DNA from: an uncultured bacterium
GTDB taxonomy: Bacteria > Cyanobacteriota > Vampirovibrionia > Gastranaerophilales > Gastranaerophilaceae
Assembly (NCBI GenBank): GCA_949292185.1
Contig: CASEYP010000007.1
Coordinates: forward strand, 1-64,000
Length of the DNA: 64,000 nucleotides
Direction of reading: 5' to 3'
Shown here one piece after another: positions 19,151 through 27,134 of the stretch (the stretch's first letter is position 1; each line of letters opens with the position of its first letter). Below the pieces are notes generated by a model. The model saw nothing but the letters and a program-made list of their open reading frames with translations, did not search any database and had not been told where the DNA came from. The position numbers were made by a program, and so were the translations under genes.

Positions 19151-19252
19151 ACACTCCATTATCAATCTATATTAAAATAATATAAAGGATTACGAAAAAA
19201 CCCTACTTTGTACTATAATTGACATAACGGACATGAAGAAAGAGGGTAAAAA

Positions 19253-20059
19253 ATGATTGATAAAACAGCAATAATTCATCCTTCAGCAAACATAGCAGAA
19301 GATGCAATTATAGGACCTTACGTAGTTATAGGTGAAGGTGTAACAATCGGAAGCGGAACAAGAGTAATTTCTAATGCTCACATTGAACACGCTGAAATTG
19401 GTAAAAATTGTACAATTTCACCATTTGCAACAATAGGTTCAGAACCGCAAGATTTAGGTTACAAAGGCGAAGATACAAAAGTTGTAATCGGTGATGAAAC
19501 AATCATAAAAGAAAACGTAACAATCCATAGAGGTGCAGCTTGTGGAGATTTCACAACAAGAATTGGTAACAAATGCTTACTAATGGTAGGTTCACACGTT
19601 GCTCATAACTGTGTTTTAGCTGACCAAGTAATCCTAGCAAACTTAGTAACCCTAGGCGGACACGTTCACGTTGGATTTGGTGCATTCGTTGGCGGAATGA
19701 GCGTATTCCACCAAAACATAAGAATTGGTGATATGGCAATCATAAGCGGATTTTCTGCTTCTCGTCAAGATATTCTACCTTACTCAAAAGGTGAAGGCAG
19801 ACCTCCTGTTCCTCGTGGAATAAATGTTATTGCAATGAAAAGAAGAGGTGTTCCTTTAGAAATTAGAACTGCTACAAATGAAGCTTTCAAACTTTTAATT
19901 TCTGAAGAATATAATACCTCTCAAGCTATTGAAAAAATTAAAGCTGAAATTCCGATGAACGAATATATCGAAAAAATGATAGACTTTATTCATACATCAA
20001 AAAGAGGTGTATTACTAAAATCTCACAAAACAGGCCACGAATGTTTGGCAGATGAATAA
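19253..20059 (+). CDS. lpxA: Acyl-ACP--UDP-N-acetylglucosamine O-acyltransferase
   Basis: First enzyme of lipid A synthesis, transferring a hydroxyacyl chain from ACP to UDP-GlcNAc in the cytosol. The 268-aa protein is a left-handed beta-helix of hexapeptide repeats from IHPSANIAEDAIIGPY on. The catalytic histidine region is GGHVHVGFGAFVGGMSVFHQ, and the C-terminal helical domain ends MIDFIHTSKRG. Its presence implies an outer membrane with lipid A, but no other lpx gene adjoins it, whereas it is usually clustered with fabZ/lpxB/lpxD. TATAAT at 19214-19219 and AAAGAGGG before the ATG support expression as a single gene, ended by the hairpin at 20085-20119. Confidence 0.95.
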   Translation: MIDKTAIIHPSANIAEDAIIGPYVVIGEGVTIGSGTRVISNAHIEHAEIGKNCTISPFATIGSEPQDLGYKGEDTKVVIGDETIIKENVTIHRGAACGDFTTRIGNKCLLMVGSHVAHNCVLADQVILANLVTLGGHVHVGFGAFVGGMSVFHQNIRIGDMAIISGFSASRQDILPYSKGEGRPPVPRGINVIAMKRRGVPLEIRTATNEAFKLLISEEYNTSQAIEKIKAEIPMNEYIEKMIDFIHTSKRGVLLKSHKTGHECLADE

Positions 20060-20084
20060 ATTTTATAAATAAATATGACACAGA

Positions 20085-20119
20085 AAACGGCAAGTTTGAA
20101 AAATTCAAACTTGCCGTTT
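20085..20119 (+). terminator. Long hairpin after lpxA
   Basis: A 16-bp perfect stem (20085-20100 with 20104-20119) and an AAA loop, containing CGGCAAGTTTGAA. The T-tract after it is short (GTTTATAATATT), so termination is likely but weaker than the stem suggests. Confidence 0.75.
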
Positions 20120-20146
20120 ATAATATTATTTAATAAAAAGAAAAGA

Positions 20147-20170
20147 GGCTCTGAAACTACTTTCAGAGCC
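20147..20170 (-). terminator. Terminator of the pilin gene
   Basis: GGCTCTGAAA (20147-20156) pairs with TTTCAGAGCC (20161-20170). Read on the minus strand it is followed by TCTTTTCTTTTT. It lies about 60 bases past the pilin stop, beyond a small GTGAT/ATCAC hairpin. Confidence 0.85.
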
Positions 20171-20227
20171 CCAAAAAATGTAAAGCGTATCAAGTGATTC
20201 GGTATCACCTGACATTTAAAAGAAAGT

Positions 20228-21010
20228 CTATTTTGCAGATGTTAATACGTATTTAGCAGCATCTGAAGCCGGTTCAACTGTTGCATCGTGGAATACGATT
20301 GGGAATACATCTGTCATGTTTTGAGCGTTGTTTTTAACGATACATGGTTTTTCAACATCAGTAGAAGCAGTAGCACCAGCACCTGAACCTGCAGCATTTG
20401 GAGTACAAGTAACTGCTTTGTTAGGTAAAGTTGCACCGTTTACATCAATGAAACCACGGCATAATGGATGGCCATCAATCCAAGTACCATTCATTTGTTG
20501 ACCAATAGGTAATTCACAAGATACAGCACGAGCGTTAAATGCAACGATAGAACCATCAGCTAATGTATAAGCTATGTAATCAGTATATGCTGCATCGATG
20601 GCGCCTTGAGTTGCGTTTTGAATAGAATAAGCTGTTGCTGAAGTTGAACCATTAGCATTTGTAGTTTGTCTTTTGATATTAGTAACCTTACCTTGGTAAG
20701 TTTGACCAGTTAATGTACCGTTTAAGATAGCACAGAATGACATTGTTGTATCTGGGTGCTCAAGAGTCTTTTCACCTTGAGTTATACCTTGGTTACATGC
20801 TACTGAAGTACCTGCATAGTCAAAGTCATACTGAGCTTGAGCCATCAAACCAGCTTGGTTCAATGTTGATAATGTTTTCTTAAATTGTGAACGGAATTTT
20901 GCACCGTTTGTGTTAGCGATCAATGTAGGAATAGTCATTGCTGCTACAACACCAATGATACCTAATGTGATCAAAACTTCTGCTAAAGTAAAACCGAATC
21001 TTTTTGTCAT
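20228..21010 (-). CDS. Type IV pilin-like protein (prepilin leader)
   Basis: Exported filament subunit or pseudopilin, 260 aa. The short basic leader MTKRFG precedes the prepilin peptidase site G/FTLAEVLITLG, with the conserved Glu at +5 and a single hydrophobic helix to about residue 30. The mature globular part holds several cysteines and a Ser/Thr/Ala-rich stretch. I chose the ATG at 21010, which has AAAGGTG eight bases upstream; a TTG 13 codons earlier gives no leader-like sequence. Strong ribosome-binding and terminator signals suggest a single, well-expressed gene, possibly a major pilin. It diverges from a Cro/C1-type regulator. It could instead be a type II secretion pseudopilin. Confidence 0.9.
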   Translation of the reverse strand: MTKRFGFTLAEVLITLGIIGVVAAMTIPTLIANTNGAKFRSQFKKTLSTLNQAGLMAQAQYDFDYAGTSVACNQGITQGEKTLEHPDTTMSFCAILNGTLTGQTYQGKVTNIKRQTTNANGSTSATAYSIQNATQGAIDAAYTDYIAYTLADGSIVAFNARAVSCELPIGQQMNGTWIDGHPLCRGFIDVNGATLPNKAVTCTPNAAGSGAGATASTDVEKPCIVKNNAQNMTDVFPIVFHDATVEPASDAAKYVLTSAK

Positions 21011-21094
21011 AATCTTTTCACCTTTCTTTTTTAAATAATGTTCTATCAACCCAACTTTTAGATTAATACTTATTGATTAATAACAAGTTCCTAA

Positions 21095-21150
21095 TTACAT
21101 GTTGTCATATTGAGCCAAGTTTGTCAAGTGTAATTGTTACATTGTGTCAT
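21095..21150. promoter_or_regulatory. Direct repeats between the pilin and regulator genes
   Basis: TTACATGTTGTCAT (21095-21108) and TTACATTGTGTCAT (21137-21150) match at 11 of 14 positions. Their centres are 42 bases apart, about four helical turns. They lie in the divergent promoter region and could be binding sites for the neighbouring helix-turn-helix regulator; this is inference. Confidence 0.4.
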
Positions 21151-21198
21151 TTTTTAATATAAATAGATGAGGTAATCTTATAAAAAAGAGAGGAAATC

Positions 21199-21519
21199 AT
21201 GGCAGTATTAAGCAAGCTACTTGGACTTAGAATAAAAGAACTTAGAAAAGCAAAAGGATTAACACAAGCCCAACTTGCTGAATATATAGGTATGGAAACC
21301 ACTAACCTATGCAAATTAGAAAACGGGGGACAATTTCCAAAAGAAGAAAACATTGAAAAACTTGCCAATTCTCTCAATGTAAATGTAAAAGACTTATTTG
21401 AATTTGGACATTTTAAATCCAAAGCGAAACTTCAAGATGAACTAATACAAATCATCCAAAACGCATCACAAAAAGAAATTGAACTATACTACAAATTAAT
21501 AACAGCAGTTACTGAATAA
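21199..21519 (+). CDS. XRE/Cro-C1 family transcriptional regulator
   Basis: Small DNA-binding protein, 106 aa. The N-terminal helix-turn-helix (LGLRIKELRKAKGLTQAQLAEYI, then METTNLCKLENG) is a textbook HTH_3 domain. A short helical C-terminus (DELIQIIQNASQKEIELYYKL) may mediate dimerisation. AGAGGAAATC precedes the ATG. It diverges from the pilin gene across a 188-base region with direct repeats, so control of the pilin is a reasonable guess. It ends four bases from the convergent stop of the next orphan gene. Confidence 0.9.
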   Translation: MAVLSKLLGLRIKELRKAKGLTQAQLAEYIGMETTNLCKLENGGQFPKEENIEKLANSLNVNVKDLFEFGHFKSKAKLQDELIQIIQNASQKEIELYYKLITAVTE

Positions 21520-21523
21520 AATT

Positions 21524-22222
21524 TTACCAATTAGTACGAGTTATAGTTTGCTTGCCGTTTCTATCGTACATTTTGTCCTTGTACCACAAACCTTGAAACT
21601 CTTTATCAGGGCCATACATATATTGCAAATCTTTTGAGACAAAATAAATCGCACTTTTTAATCTACCTTTTCTATCATACTGCATAGAAGTATATGGAAA
21701 ATTCGGATACTCTTCTGACATTACATCAGTGTACCTCAAACCGCCAAATGCCGTATAATAAAACGCTCTATTTGGATTGTTTTTATATTGTATTGCATAC
21801 ATTACAAGTGTATTTTTCTTATAATAAAAAGCACAATATTTTGCATCTTCATCTTCAGTAACGCCATTATTGGTCAACAGATAATGATGTTTGAAATCTT
21901 TATCCTTAAAATATTTTGAAAATTCTTTTTTAAATTCATCCTTTGTAAAATAAATTTCACTTGTATTATTTTCAAATAACAAATTTTTATAATGCTCGAT
22001 ATTTTCATCTCTTTGAGCTTGAGAAATATCAAGCCAATCAAAAGTTACAGAAGCTTGTAAAACATTTTGATTTTCTGATTTTACAGGAACATTATTTTCA
22101 GCATTAACTTTTGGTATAATTGTATTAACCTCATCCAAGCTATAAATGTCTTCTACGGCATAAACACTTGAATATGGTAATGCTAAACTTATCATAAATA
22201 ACAAAGCTAAAATCTTTTTCAT
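21524..22222 (-). CDS. Orphan exported protein
   Basis: 232 aa with a clear signal peptide (MKKILALLFMISLALPYSSVYA, likely cut after YA). The mature part is beta-rich with many Tyr/Phe: YFTKDEFKKEFSKYF, then repeated strands such as MQYDRKGRLKSAIYF and MYDRNGKQTITRTNW. The last two resemble toxin-antidote/MORN-type YDxxGxL repeats, so a surface or periplasmic beta-solenoid is possible. No family can be named. It follows the EF-hand-like gene by nine bases on the minus strand and is probably its operon partner. Confidence 0.7.
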   Translation of the reverse strand: MKKILALLFMISLALPYSSVYAVEDIYSLDEVNTIIPKVNAENNVPVKSENQNVLQASVTFDWLDISQAQRDENIEHYKNLLFENNTSEIYFTKDEFKKEFSKYFKDKDFKHHYLLTNNGVTEDEDAKYCAFYYKKNTLVMYAIQYKNNPNRAFYYTAFGGLRYTDVMSEEYPNFPYTSMQYDRKGRLKSAIYFVSKDLQYMYGPDKEFQGLWYKDKMYDRNGKQTITRTNW

Positions 22223-22231
22223 AACAAACTC

Positions 22232-22903
22232 CTATAATAAATTATTCAAAACTTTATAAGCTATTCTCAATTTTACAGAAAACAAATTATCATCAGGTTC
22301 AAACAAATTCTTCTCATTAACAGCGTAATCTTCAGGTTTAATAATCCCATTTATTTCAAAACCCAAAAAGTTGTTATTATTATCACGTCTTGATTTTGTT
22401 GATAAAGCGTATATAAATGCTGCCATATCTTTTTTATCAATAAGATTATCACCTGAAGCTTCACCATGCGCAGAAATTTTATTAAACGCATTTCTTATCT
22501 GAGCTTTCACCTTTGTCAAATATTCAGGCTGGTTCATAACATCATATCTGCCAAAGCGATATTTTAACAAATAAGCCTCATACTGCGCGTAATCAATCTT
22601 ACCTGTAAGATTTCTGGTTTCTTTTGCAATAAAAAGCAAATAAGACTCTGCAAGACACTGGATTTCTTCTTTAAAAGAATCATCCAATTCTTTTATCTCA
22701 GCAGGAGTCTTATCAGGCTTATTAGCCAAAGTACGCCAATTATCGGGCACAACATCAAAAGGTTCAGCCTCAGGATTAGTTATTCCGCTTTGAACAACCA
22801 TATCGTTTATAATATACGCAAACGCCTCCCCTAGCTCAACGTTTCCGTTGGACAGCTCTTTTAATATTGAAGTTCTTTGAGTATTCTGCCCAAAATTCTG
22901 CAT
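22232..22903 (-). CDS. Orphan protein with EF-hand-like loop
   Basis: 223 aa, soluble, no signal peptide. The region ISAHGEASGDNLIDKKDMAAFIYAL has the spacing of a degenerate EF-hand (acidic loop followed by a helix), and KIDYAQYEAYLLKYRFG may be a partner hand. The N-terminus MQNFGQNTQRTS is polar. Family unknown. It begins 17 bases after the stop of the activase gene and is followed nine bases later by an exported orphan, so the three probably form one transcript, although no functional link to the activase is obvious. Confidence 0.65.
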   Translation of the reverse strand: MQNFGQNTQRTSILKELSNGNVELGEAFAYIINDMVVQSGITNPEAEPFDVVPDNWRTLANKPDKTPAEIKELDDSFKEEIQCLAESYLLFIAKETRNLTGKIDYAQYEAYLLKYRFGRYDVMNQPEYLTKVKAQIRNAFNKISAHGEASGDNLIDKKDMAAFIYALSTKSRRDNNNNFLGFEINGIIKPEDYAVNEKNLFEPDDNLFSVKLRIAYKVLNNLL

Positions 22904-22920
22904 TAATTAAATTCCTTCGT

Positions 22921-23925
22921 TTAGCTTATATCCCAACGACCGCAAGTACCGCCCCAACGAGCGATAATATTACCTTTGACATCTTTAATTTTTTCTACAT
23001 GCTGAACTTCATTAACACCTTCAACAATAGTAATAACTTCACAGTTGTTTGAACAACCTGTACAAGTACAAGTTATTGAAGAGAAATGCATATCAGCAAC
23101 ATTCCAACCTTTGAATTTTGTCGGAACTTCAGTATACTGATGATTTTCCATAGCCAATAATGCTGCACCGATAGCCCCCATTGTTTGGTGATTTTCAGGA
23201 ACAATAATTTTAGCATTTAAAGCTTCTTCAAAAGCCTTAACCATGCCTGTGTTAGTAGCAACACCACCTTGGAATGAAAATACAGGTAACAACTCTTTGC
23301 CCAAAGCCAAGTTACTTAAATAATTTCTAACCAAAGCTTGGCATAGACCATATAATAAATCTTCAACAGGATATCCTAATTGTTGTTTGTGAATAAGGTC
23401 ACTTTCTGCAAATACACCGCATCTTCCTGCAATACGAGCAGGGTTAGTAGATCTTAATGCAGTTTCACCAAATTCTTCAATCGGAACATTCAAACGCTGT
23501 GCCTGGTGATCAAGGAAACTACCTGTACCTGCTGCACAAACAGTATTCATTGCAAAATCTGTAACAATACCATCTCTTAAAATAATAATTTTACTATCCT
23601 GACCGCCAATTTCTAAAATAGTTTGAACACCGGGAACATTTGTACTTGCGGCAACAGCATGCGCTGTAATTTCATTTTTTACAATATCCGCACCGACCAA
23701 TGATCCTGCTAATGCTCTTCCTGAACCGGTTGTACCAACTCCTTTTACATCATATTCTGTAATTCTTTTTTCATACAAACGGCTCAAACCTGTCTGAACT
23801 GCCATAACAGGTTTTCCTGCAGTTTTTAGCATGACACTGTCTACATATTTGCCGGTTTCATCTACCAGCGCTAACTTTGTCGTTACTGATCCGACGTCTA
23901 TCCCTAAATATACTGTTAAACTCAT
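22921..23925 (-). CDS. Acyl-CoA dehydratase activase-type ATPase (BcrAD/BadFG/HgdC family)
   Basis: ASKHA-fold ATPase of the type that injects an electron, with ATP hydrolysis, into 2-hydroxyacyl-CoA dehydratases or benzoyl-CoA reductases. Phosphate loops are GIDVGSVTTKLAL and ILEIGGQDSK. The two cysteines expected to bridge a [4Fe-4S] cluster between subunits lie in NTVCAAGTGSF and AGRCGVFAESD. The protein then carries an extra C-terminal cysteine block (CTCTGCSNNC and CGRWD), which in the large fused activases leads into the DUF2229 half. Here it stops, at 334 aa, with no DUF2229 gene next to it. The partner dehydratase is not in the window. Confidence 0.88.
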   Translation of the reverse strand: MSLTVYLGIDVGSVTTKLALVDETGKYVDSVMLKTAGKPVMAVQTGLSRLYEKRITEYDVKGVGTTGSGRALAGSLVGADIVKNEITAHAVAASTNVPGVQTILEIGGQDSKIIILRDGIVTDFAMNTVCAAGTGSFLDHQAQRLNVPIEEFGETALRSTNPARIAGRCGVFAESDLIHKQQLGYPVEDLLYGLCQALVRNYLSNLALGKELLPVFSFQGGVATNTGMVKAFEEALNAKIIVPENHQTMGAIGAALLAMENHQYTEVPTKFKGWNVADMHFSSITCTCTGCSNNCEVITIVEGVNEVQHVEKIKDVKGNIIARWGGTCGRWDIS

Positions 23926-24008
23926 GTTTATTTCCTTTTCTATAACAGTATAATGATAGCACGAAAAAGTTATATTCTATAAATTTTTAAACAATAATTT
24001 ACACTCTT

Positions 24009-24188
24009 TTAGTGCATAATGTCATTTTTATTCAATTCTCCAACATATTTCAAAGAACTGTCATCAGGCAAACTTTCCAAACAATCAGAGAGCATTTCCT
24101 CTAATCTCTCAATTTTACATAACTTACTTATATTTCTAATTTTATCAACAACATCTACTCTAATATCTTGTTGTACTGCTAGTTCCAT
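24009..24188 (-). CDS. Possible small orphan protein (59 aa)
   Basis: An open frame of 59 codons in the otherwise empty 415-base gap upstream of the activase. It begins MELAVQQDIRVDVV and ends LNKNDIMH; it is helical and acidic with two cysteines. AGGA lies about ten bases before the ATG. Codon usage looks like neighbouring genes. No family recognised. Confidence 0.45.
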   Translation of the reverse strand: MELAVQQDIRVDVVDKIRNISKLCKIERLEEMLSDCLESLPDDSSLKYVGELNKNDIMH

Positions 24189-24341
24189 AAGTCTATAATC
24201 CTCGCAACATTATTTCTCTACTCAAGTAATAAACCCATATTTTTAGAAAAATAACCATTTTTTAAGATTTGTTACTAAATTTTCCAAAATTACATTGTTT
24301 ATACTATTAAAATTTATAGATTTTAAACTATACTATAAGTT

Positions 24342-25265
24342 ATGATGAAAAAGATTATATATTTATCGCTAATAGCATTATTGTTAATACCTGCAACTAC
24401 TTCACTGCAAGCTGATGCATCTTTGGTATCTAATAGAGCATACAGAGCTGAACAAAAACAAGAATATAAACACAATCTTAAACAAATTAAAGAATTGTTT
24501 AAAGTTCATAATGAATATGCCAATGCGCATGACATAAAGAAATTAAAACCCTTATACGCTGATTCGTATATAAATAGTGACGGATTTAATAAAGAAATTT
24601 ATTTTAAAAGCATAGAAGAAACTTGGAAATCTTGTGAAGATTTAACCTACACAACAGATATCCTAAATGTTGATATCAACGGAAACTATGCAAATATACA
24701 AGTTGAAGAAACTGCGACAGGAACAGTTGTAGATTCGCTTGATATGATACACGTAACCGGAGAAATTCACTCAAAATCAAAAGGCATTTACCACCTTGTT
24801 AAAATAAATGACAAATGGTACATCTCAGGCGAAACAGCAATCTCTGATGAATCTTCATTATTATATGGCGATGCAAGATTTATGAATATTGAAATTCAAG
24901 CGCCATCACAAGTTTATGCGGGTGAAACTTATACAGCATCAGTAAAAATTGATGCAGAACCTACAACATTAGTCTTAGGATCTGTAGACCACGATATTTT
25001 AACATACCCGTCTTCAACTCCAAAAAATGATCTCAGACCTGTTCCTCAACCTGAAGGTTTGGAAAGACTTATAAAAGCTAACACACAAAATATTAATGAA
25101 TACGCCGTATCTTCTCTTATTATATATAAAGCCGCACTTGTTAATAATGAAAGTATAAAACAATATTTAGCAGGGTTAGCATGTGTTATGAGAAGAGTAA
25201 ATGTAGTTCCCAAAAATAACTACATCGACTATTCAGAAGAGAAAAACGAAAGTAGTAACAAGTAA
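24342..25265 (+). CDS. Orphan exported protein with NTF2/SnoaL-like domain
   Basis: 307 aa with a signal peptide (MMKKIIYLSLIALLLIPATTSLQA). Residues about 45-165 look like a DUF4440/SnoaL cone fold: a helix LFKVHNEYANAHDIKKLKPLYADSY, then strands YANIQVEETATG and KINDKWYISGE. The C-terminal half is a beta domain (IEIQAPSQVYAGETYTASVKI) and a charged tail. No catalytic residues stand out. It heads the operon with lspA (2-base gap), rluD and a LapA-like gene. A TATACT at 24329-24334 is only seven bases from the ATG and no Shine-Dalgarno is visible. Confidence 0.75.
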   Translation: MMKKIIYLSLIALLLIPATTSLQADASLVSNRAYRAEQKQEYKHNLKQIKELFKVHNEYANAHDIKKLKPLYADSYINSDGFNKEIYFKSIEETWKSCEDLTYTTDILNVDINGNYANIQVEETATGTVVDSLDMIHVTGEIHSKSKGIYHLVKINDKWYISGETAISDESSLLYGDARFMNIEIQAPSQVYAGETYTASVKIDAEPTTLVLGSVDHDILTYPSSTPKNDLRPVPQPEGLERLIKANTQNINEYAVSSLIIYKAALVNNESIKQYLAGLACVMRRVNVVPKNNYIDYSEEKNESSNK

Positions 25266-25267
25266 AA

Positions 25268-25732
25268 ATGAAAACATCTATCGGTAAATATTTATTTTTT
25301 ATATTATGCTTTATATTTTGGCTATTTTTGGCCCTATTTTCATCAAAACTTATTGTTGATAATTTAACTTCAGGTCACCATTATTCAAATGTTGTATTCA
25401 ACTTACATTATTTGAAAAATTCAGGTGCTGCTTTTAGCCTATTACAAAATGCAAGAGAGTTTTTGATAATAGTTTCAATAGTTGCAGTAACTTTATTATG
25501 TATTTATGTTCATAACAGCATAAGAAATATTCACCTGATATCACTTTCATTTATTGCACTCCTTTGCGCAGGAATCTCCGCAAATTGCCATGAACGAATT
25601 GTCTTAGGCTATGTTAGAGATTATATCCAACTTAATTTTATAAACTTTCCAATATTTAACGTTGCGGATATCTTCATAACTATTGGAGTTTTTGCACTTG
25701 TAGCAATCTTACTTTTCTACAAAGGAAGATAA
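25268..25732 (+). CDS. lspA: Lipoprotein signal peptidase (signal peptidase II)
   Basis: Inner-membrane aspartyl protease that removes lipoprotein signal peptides. Four membrane helices are visible in 154 aa. NLHYLKNSGAAFSLL is the conserved substrate region. The catalytic dyad is kept: the Asp of YVRDYI and the Asp of FNVADIF. Departures from consensus are ANCHER where GNLIDR is usual (Asn and Arg kept, Asp to Glu) and loss of the usual DQxxK in helix 1 (here LFSSK). Function is still likely because the dyad and topology are intact. It sits between an exported orphan and rluD with 2-3 base gaps, an lspA-rluD order common in bacteria. Confidence 0.92.
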   Translation: MKTSIGKYLFFILCFIFWLFLALFSSKLIVDNLTSGHHYSNVVFNLHYLKNSGAAFSLLQNAREFLIIVSIVAVTLLCIYVHNSIRNIHLISLSFIALLCAGISANCHERIVLGYVRDYIQLNFINFPIFNVADIFITIGVFALVAILLFYKGR

Positions 25733-25735
25733 TTT

Positions 25736-26650
25736 ATGCTGATTATAATAGACGAAAATACCGACAATATACGCCTTGATATTTATTTATCTGAGCTATA
25801 TAAAGATATTTCACGCTCAAAAATTCAAACTTCCATAAAATCAGGAAAAGTTAAAGTAAATAATGAAATTAAAAAACCGTCTTACCTATTAAAAGAAAAT
25901 GACAGAATTGAATTTGAAAACTTAGTTGAAAATAAAATCATAAAAATTGAGCCCGAAAATATACCACTTGAAATAGTTTGGGAAGATGAAAATATGGCAG
26001 TTGTAAATAAACCGTCAGGAATGTTAACCCACCCAACACCACTCGAAACAACTAATACACTTGTTAATGCACTTTTATATAAATATGGAGAAAATCTATC
26101 TGATATAAACGGGGAATTTAGAAGAGGTATCGTTCACAGATTAGACCGAAATACATCGGGTCTTCTTATGATTGCCAAAAACAACAAAACACACGAATAC
26201 TTAGCTGATATGATTAAAAATCATAATCTTACAAAAAAATATCACGCTATATTAAAAGGTAACTACCCAAAAGATGAAGATATAATCAATGAACCAATAG
26301 GACGCCACAAAACTCAACCTCATAAAATGGCGGTTACTCCAGATGGGAAAGAGAGTATTACAAAATTAAAAGTTCTTGAAAGATTTAACGAAGCTACTTA
26401 TGTTGAACTAACCCTTGTAACAGGGAGAACACACCAAATAAGAGTTCATACAAGCTATAAAAAACATCCTGTATATAATGACACTTTATATGGAGCGGGC
26501 ACAGGAAAAGTTAAAACAGATGAACAAGTTTTGCAATCATATTACCTAAAATTTGCAAAACCGTTTTCAGCAGAGATAATTGAAATTGAAATTCCGCCTG
26601 ATGAAAAACTGGCAAAAGTTCTGTCTTACTATAGAAATAGGAGAGCTTAA
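25736..26650 (+). CDS. rluD: RluD-family 23S rRNA pseudouridine synthase
   Basis: Converts uridines to pseudouridine, in RluD's case in helix 69 of 23S rRNA. An N-terminal S4 RNA-binding domain (RLDIYLSELYKDISRSKIQ) is followed by the synthase core with the motif HRLDRNTSGLLM, whose Asp near residue 137 is the nucleophile. The motifs KPSGMLTHP and VTGRTHQIRVH are also conserved. The 304-aa length is normal. AAGGAAG precedes the ATG three bases after the lspA stop. Assignment among RluD, RluC and RluA subgroups rests on the S4 domain and length. Confidence 0.94.
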   Translation: MLIIIDENTDNIRLDIYLSELYKDISRSKIQTSIKSGKVKVNNEIKKPSYLLKENDRIEFENLVENKIIKIEPENIPLEIVWEDENMAVVNKPSGMLTHPTPLETTNTLVNALLYKYGENLSDINGEFRRGIVHRLDRNTSGLLMIAKNNKTHEYLADMIKNHNLTKKYHAILKGNYPKDEDIINEPIGRHKTQPHKMAVTPDGKESITKLKVLERFNEATYVELTLVTGRTHQIRVHTSYKKHPVYNDTLYGAGTGKVKTDEQVLQSYYLKFAKPFSAEIIEIEIPPDEKLAKVLSYYRNRRA

Positions 26651-26653
26651 ATT

Positions 26654-27076
26654 ATGAGAAAATTATTTTTAGCTTTAAGCATAATTATACTAATGACTGT
26701 ACTATATCTGGCAGCTATTAATTTTAATAATATTGCAGATATTAATATACTTTCAGGTGCCAATTTAGCACAAATATCAATATCAGCAAATATTGCAATT
26801 TACACAATATGTATACTTATCGCAGGACTATTGGTAGGTGCCGGAATTGTTTATATGTTTTTAGACGCAACAAATGAACGTGTAAAAATCTATCAAAGAG
26901 AACTTGAAAAAACATCAATTTCAGGCACAAATAGCGCATCAAAAGTTGAAGTTTTGGAAGCAAAAATTAAAACTTTGGAAAAAGCTTTCAACACCGTAAT
27001 CGACGAAAGAACAAAACTTGAAATGCAAATAAAAGACTTAAATACAACCCTCGATAAATTAAATAAAGAAAACTAA
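26654..27076 (+). CDS. LapA-like (DUF1049) membrane protein
   Basis: 140-aa inner-membrane protein with two hydrophobic helices (about 4-24 and 46-72) and a C-terminal cytoplasmic coiled coil (VEVLEAKIKTLEKAFNTV to the end). This is the layout of the LapA/DUF1049 family, which in E. coli helps lipopolysaccharide assembly factor LapB and in cyanobacteria is of unknown role. Start has AGGAGAG upstream. It is the last gene of the lspA-rluD operon, closed by the terminator at 27096-27134. Confidence 0.6.
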   Translation: MRKLFLALSIIILMTVLYLAAINFNNIADINILSGANLAQISISANIAIYTICILIAGLLVGAGIVYMFLDATNERVKIYQRELEKTSISGTNSASKVEVLEAKIKTLEKAFNTVIDERTKLEMQIKDLNTTLDKLNKEN

Positions 27077-27095
27077 TATAAAATATAAAACTTGA

Positions 27096-27134
27096 AAATA
27101 TATAGCTCTCTATTATTTAAAGAGCTATATATTT
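27096..27134. terminator. Bidirectional terminator
   Basis: AAATATATAGCTCT (27096-27109) pairs with AGAGCTATATATTT (27121-27134), with an 11-base loop. There are T runs on the plus side and A runs on the other, serving the LapA-like gene and the convergent phosphorylase. Confidence 0.9.

Noticed and set aside
20171-20227. Second terminator or attenuator after the pilin stop (GTGAT/ATCAC hairpin)
   Set aside because: Only five base pairs and no U-tract; the following 10-bp stem is the real terminator.
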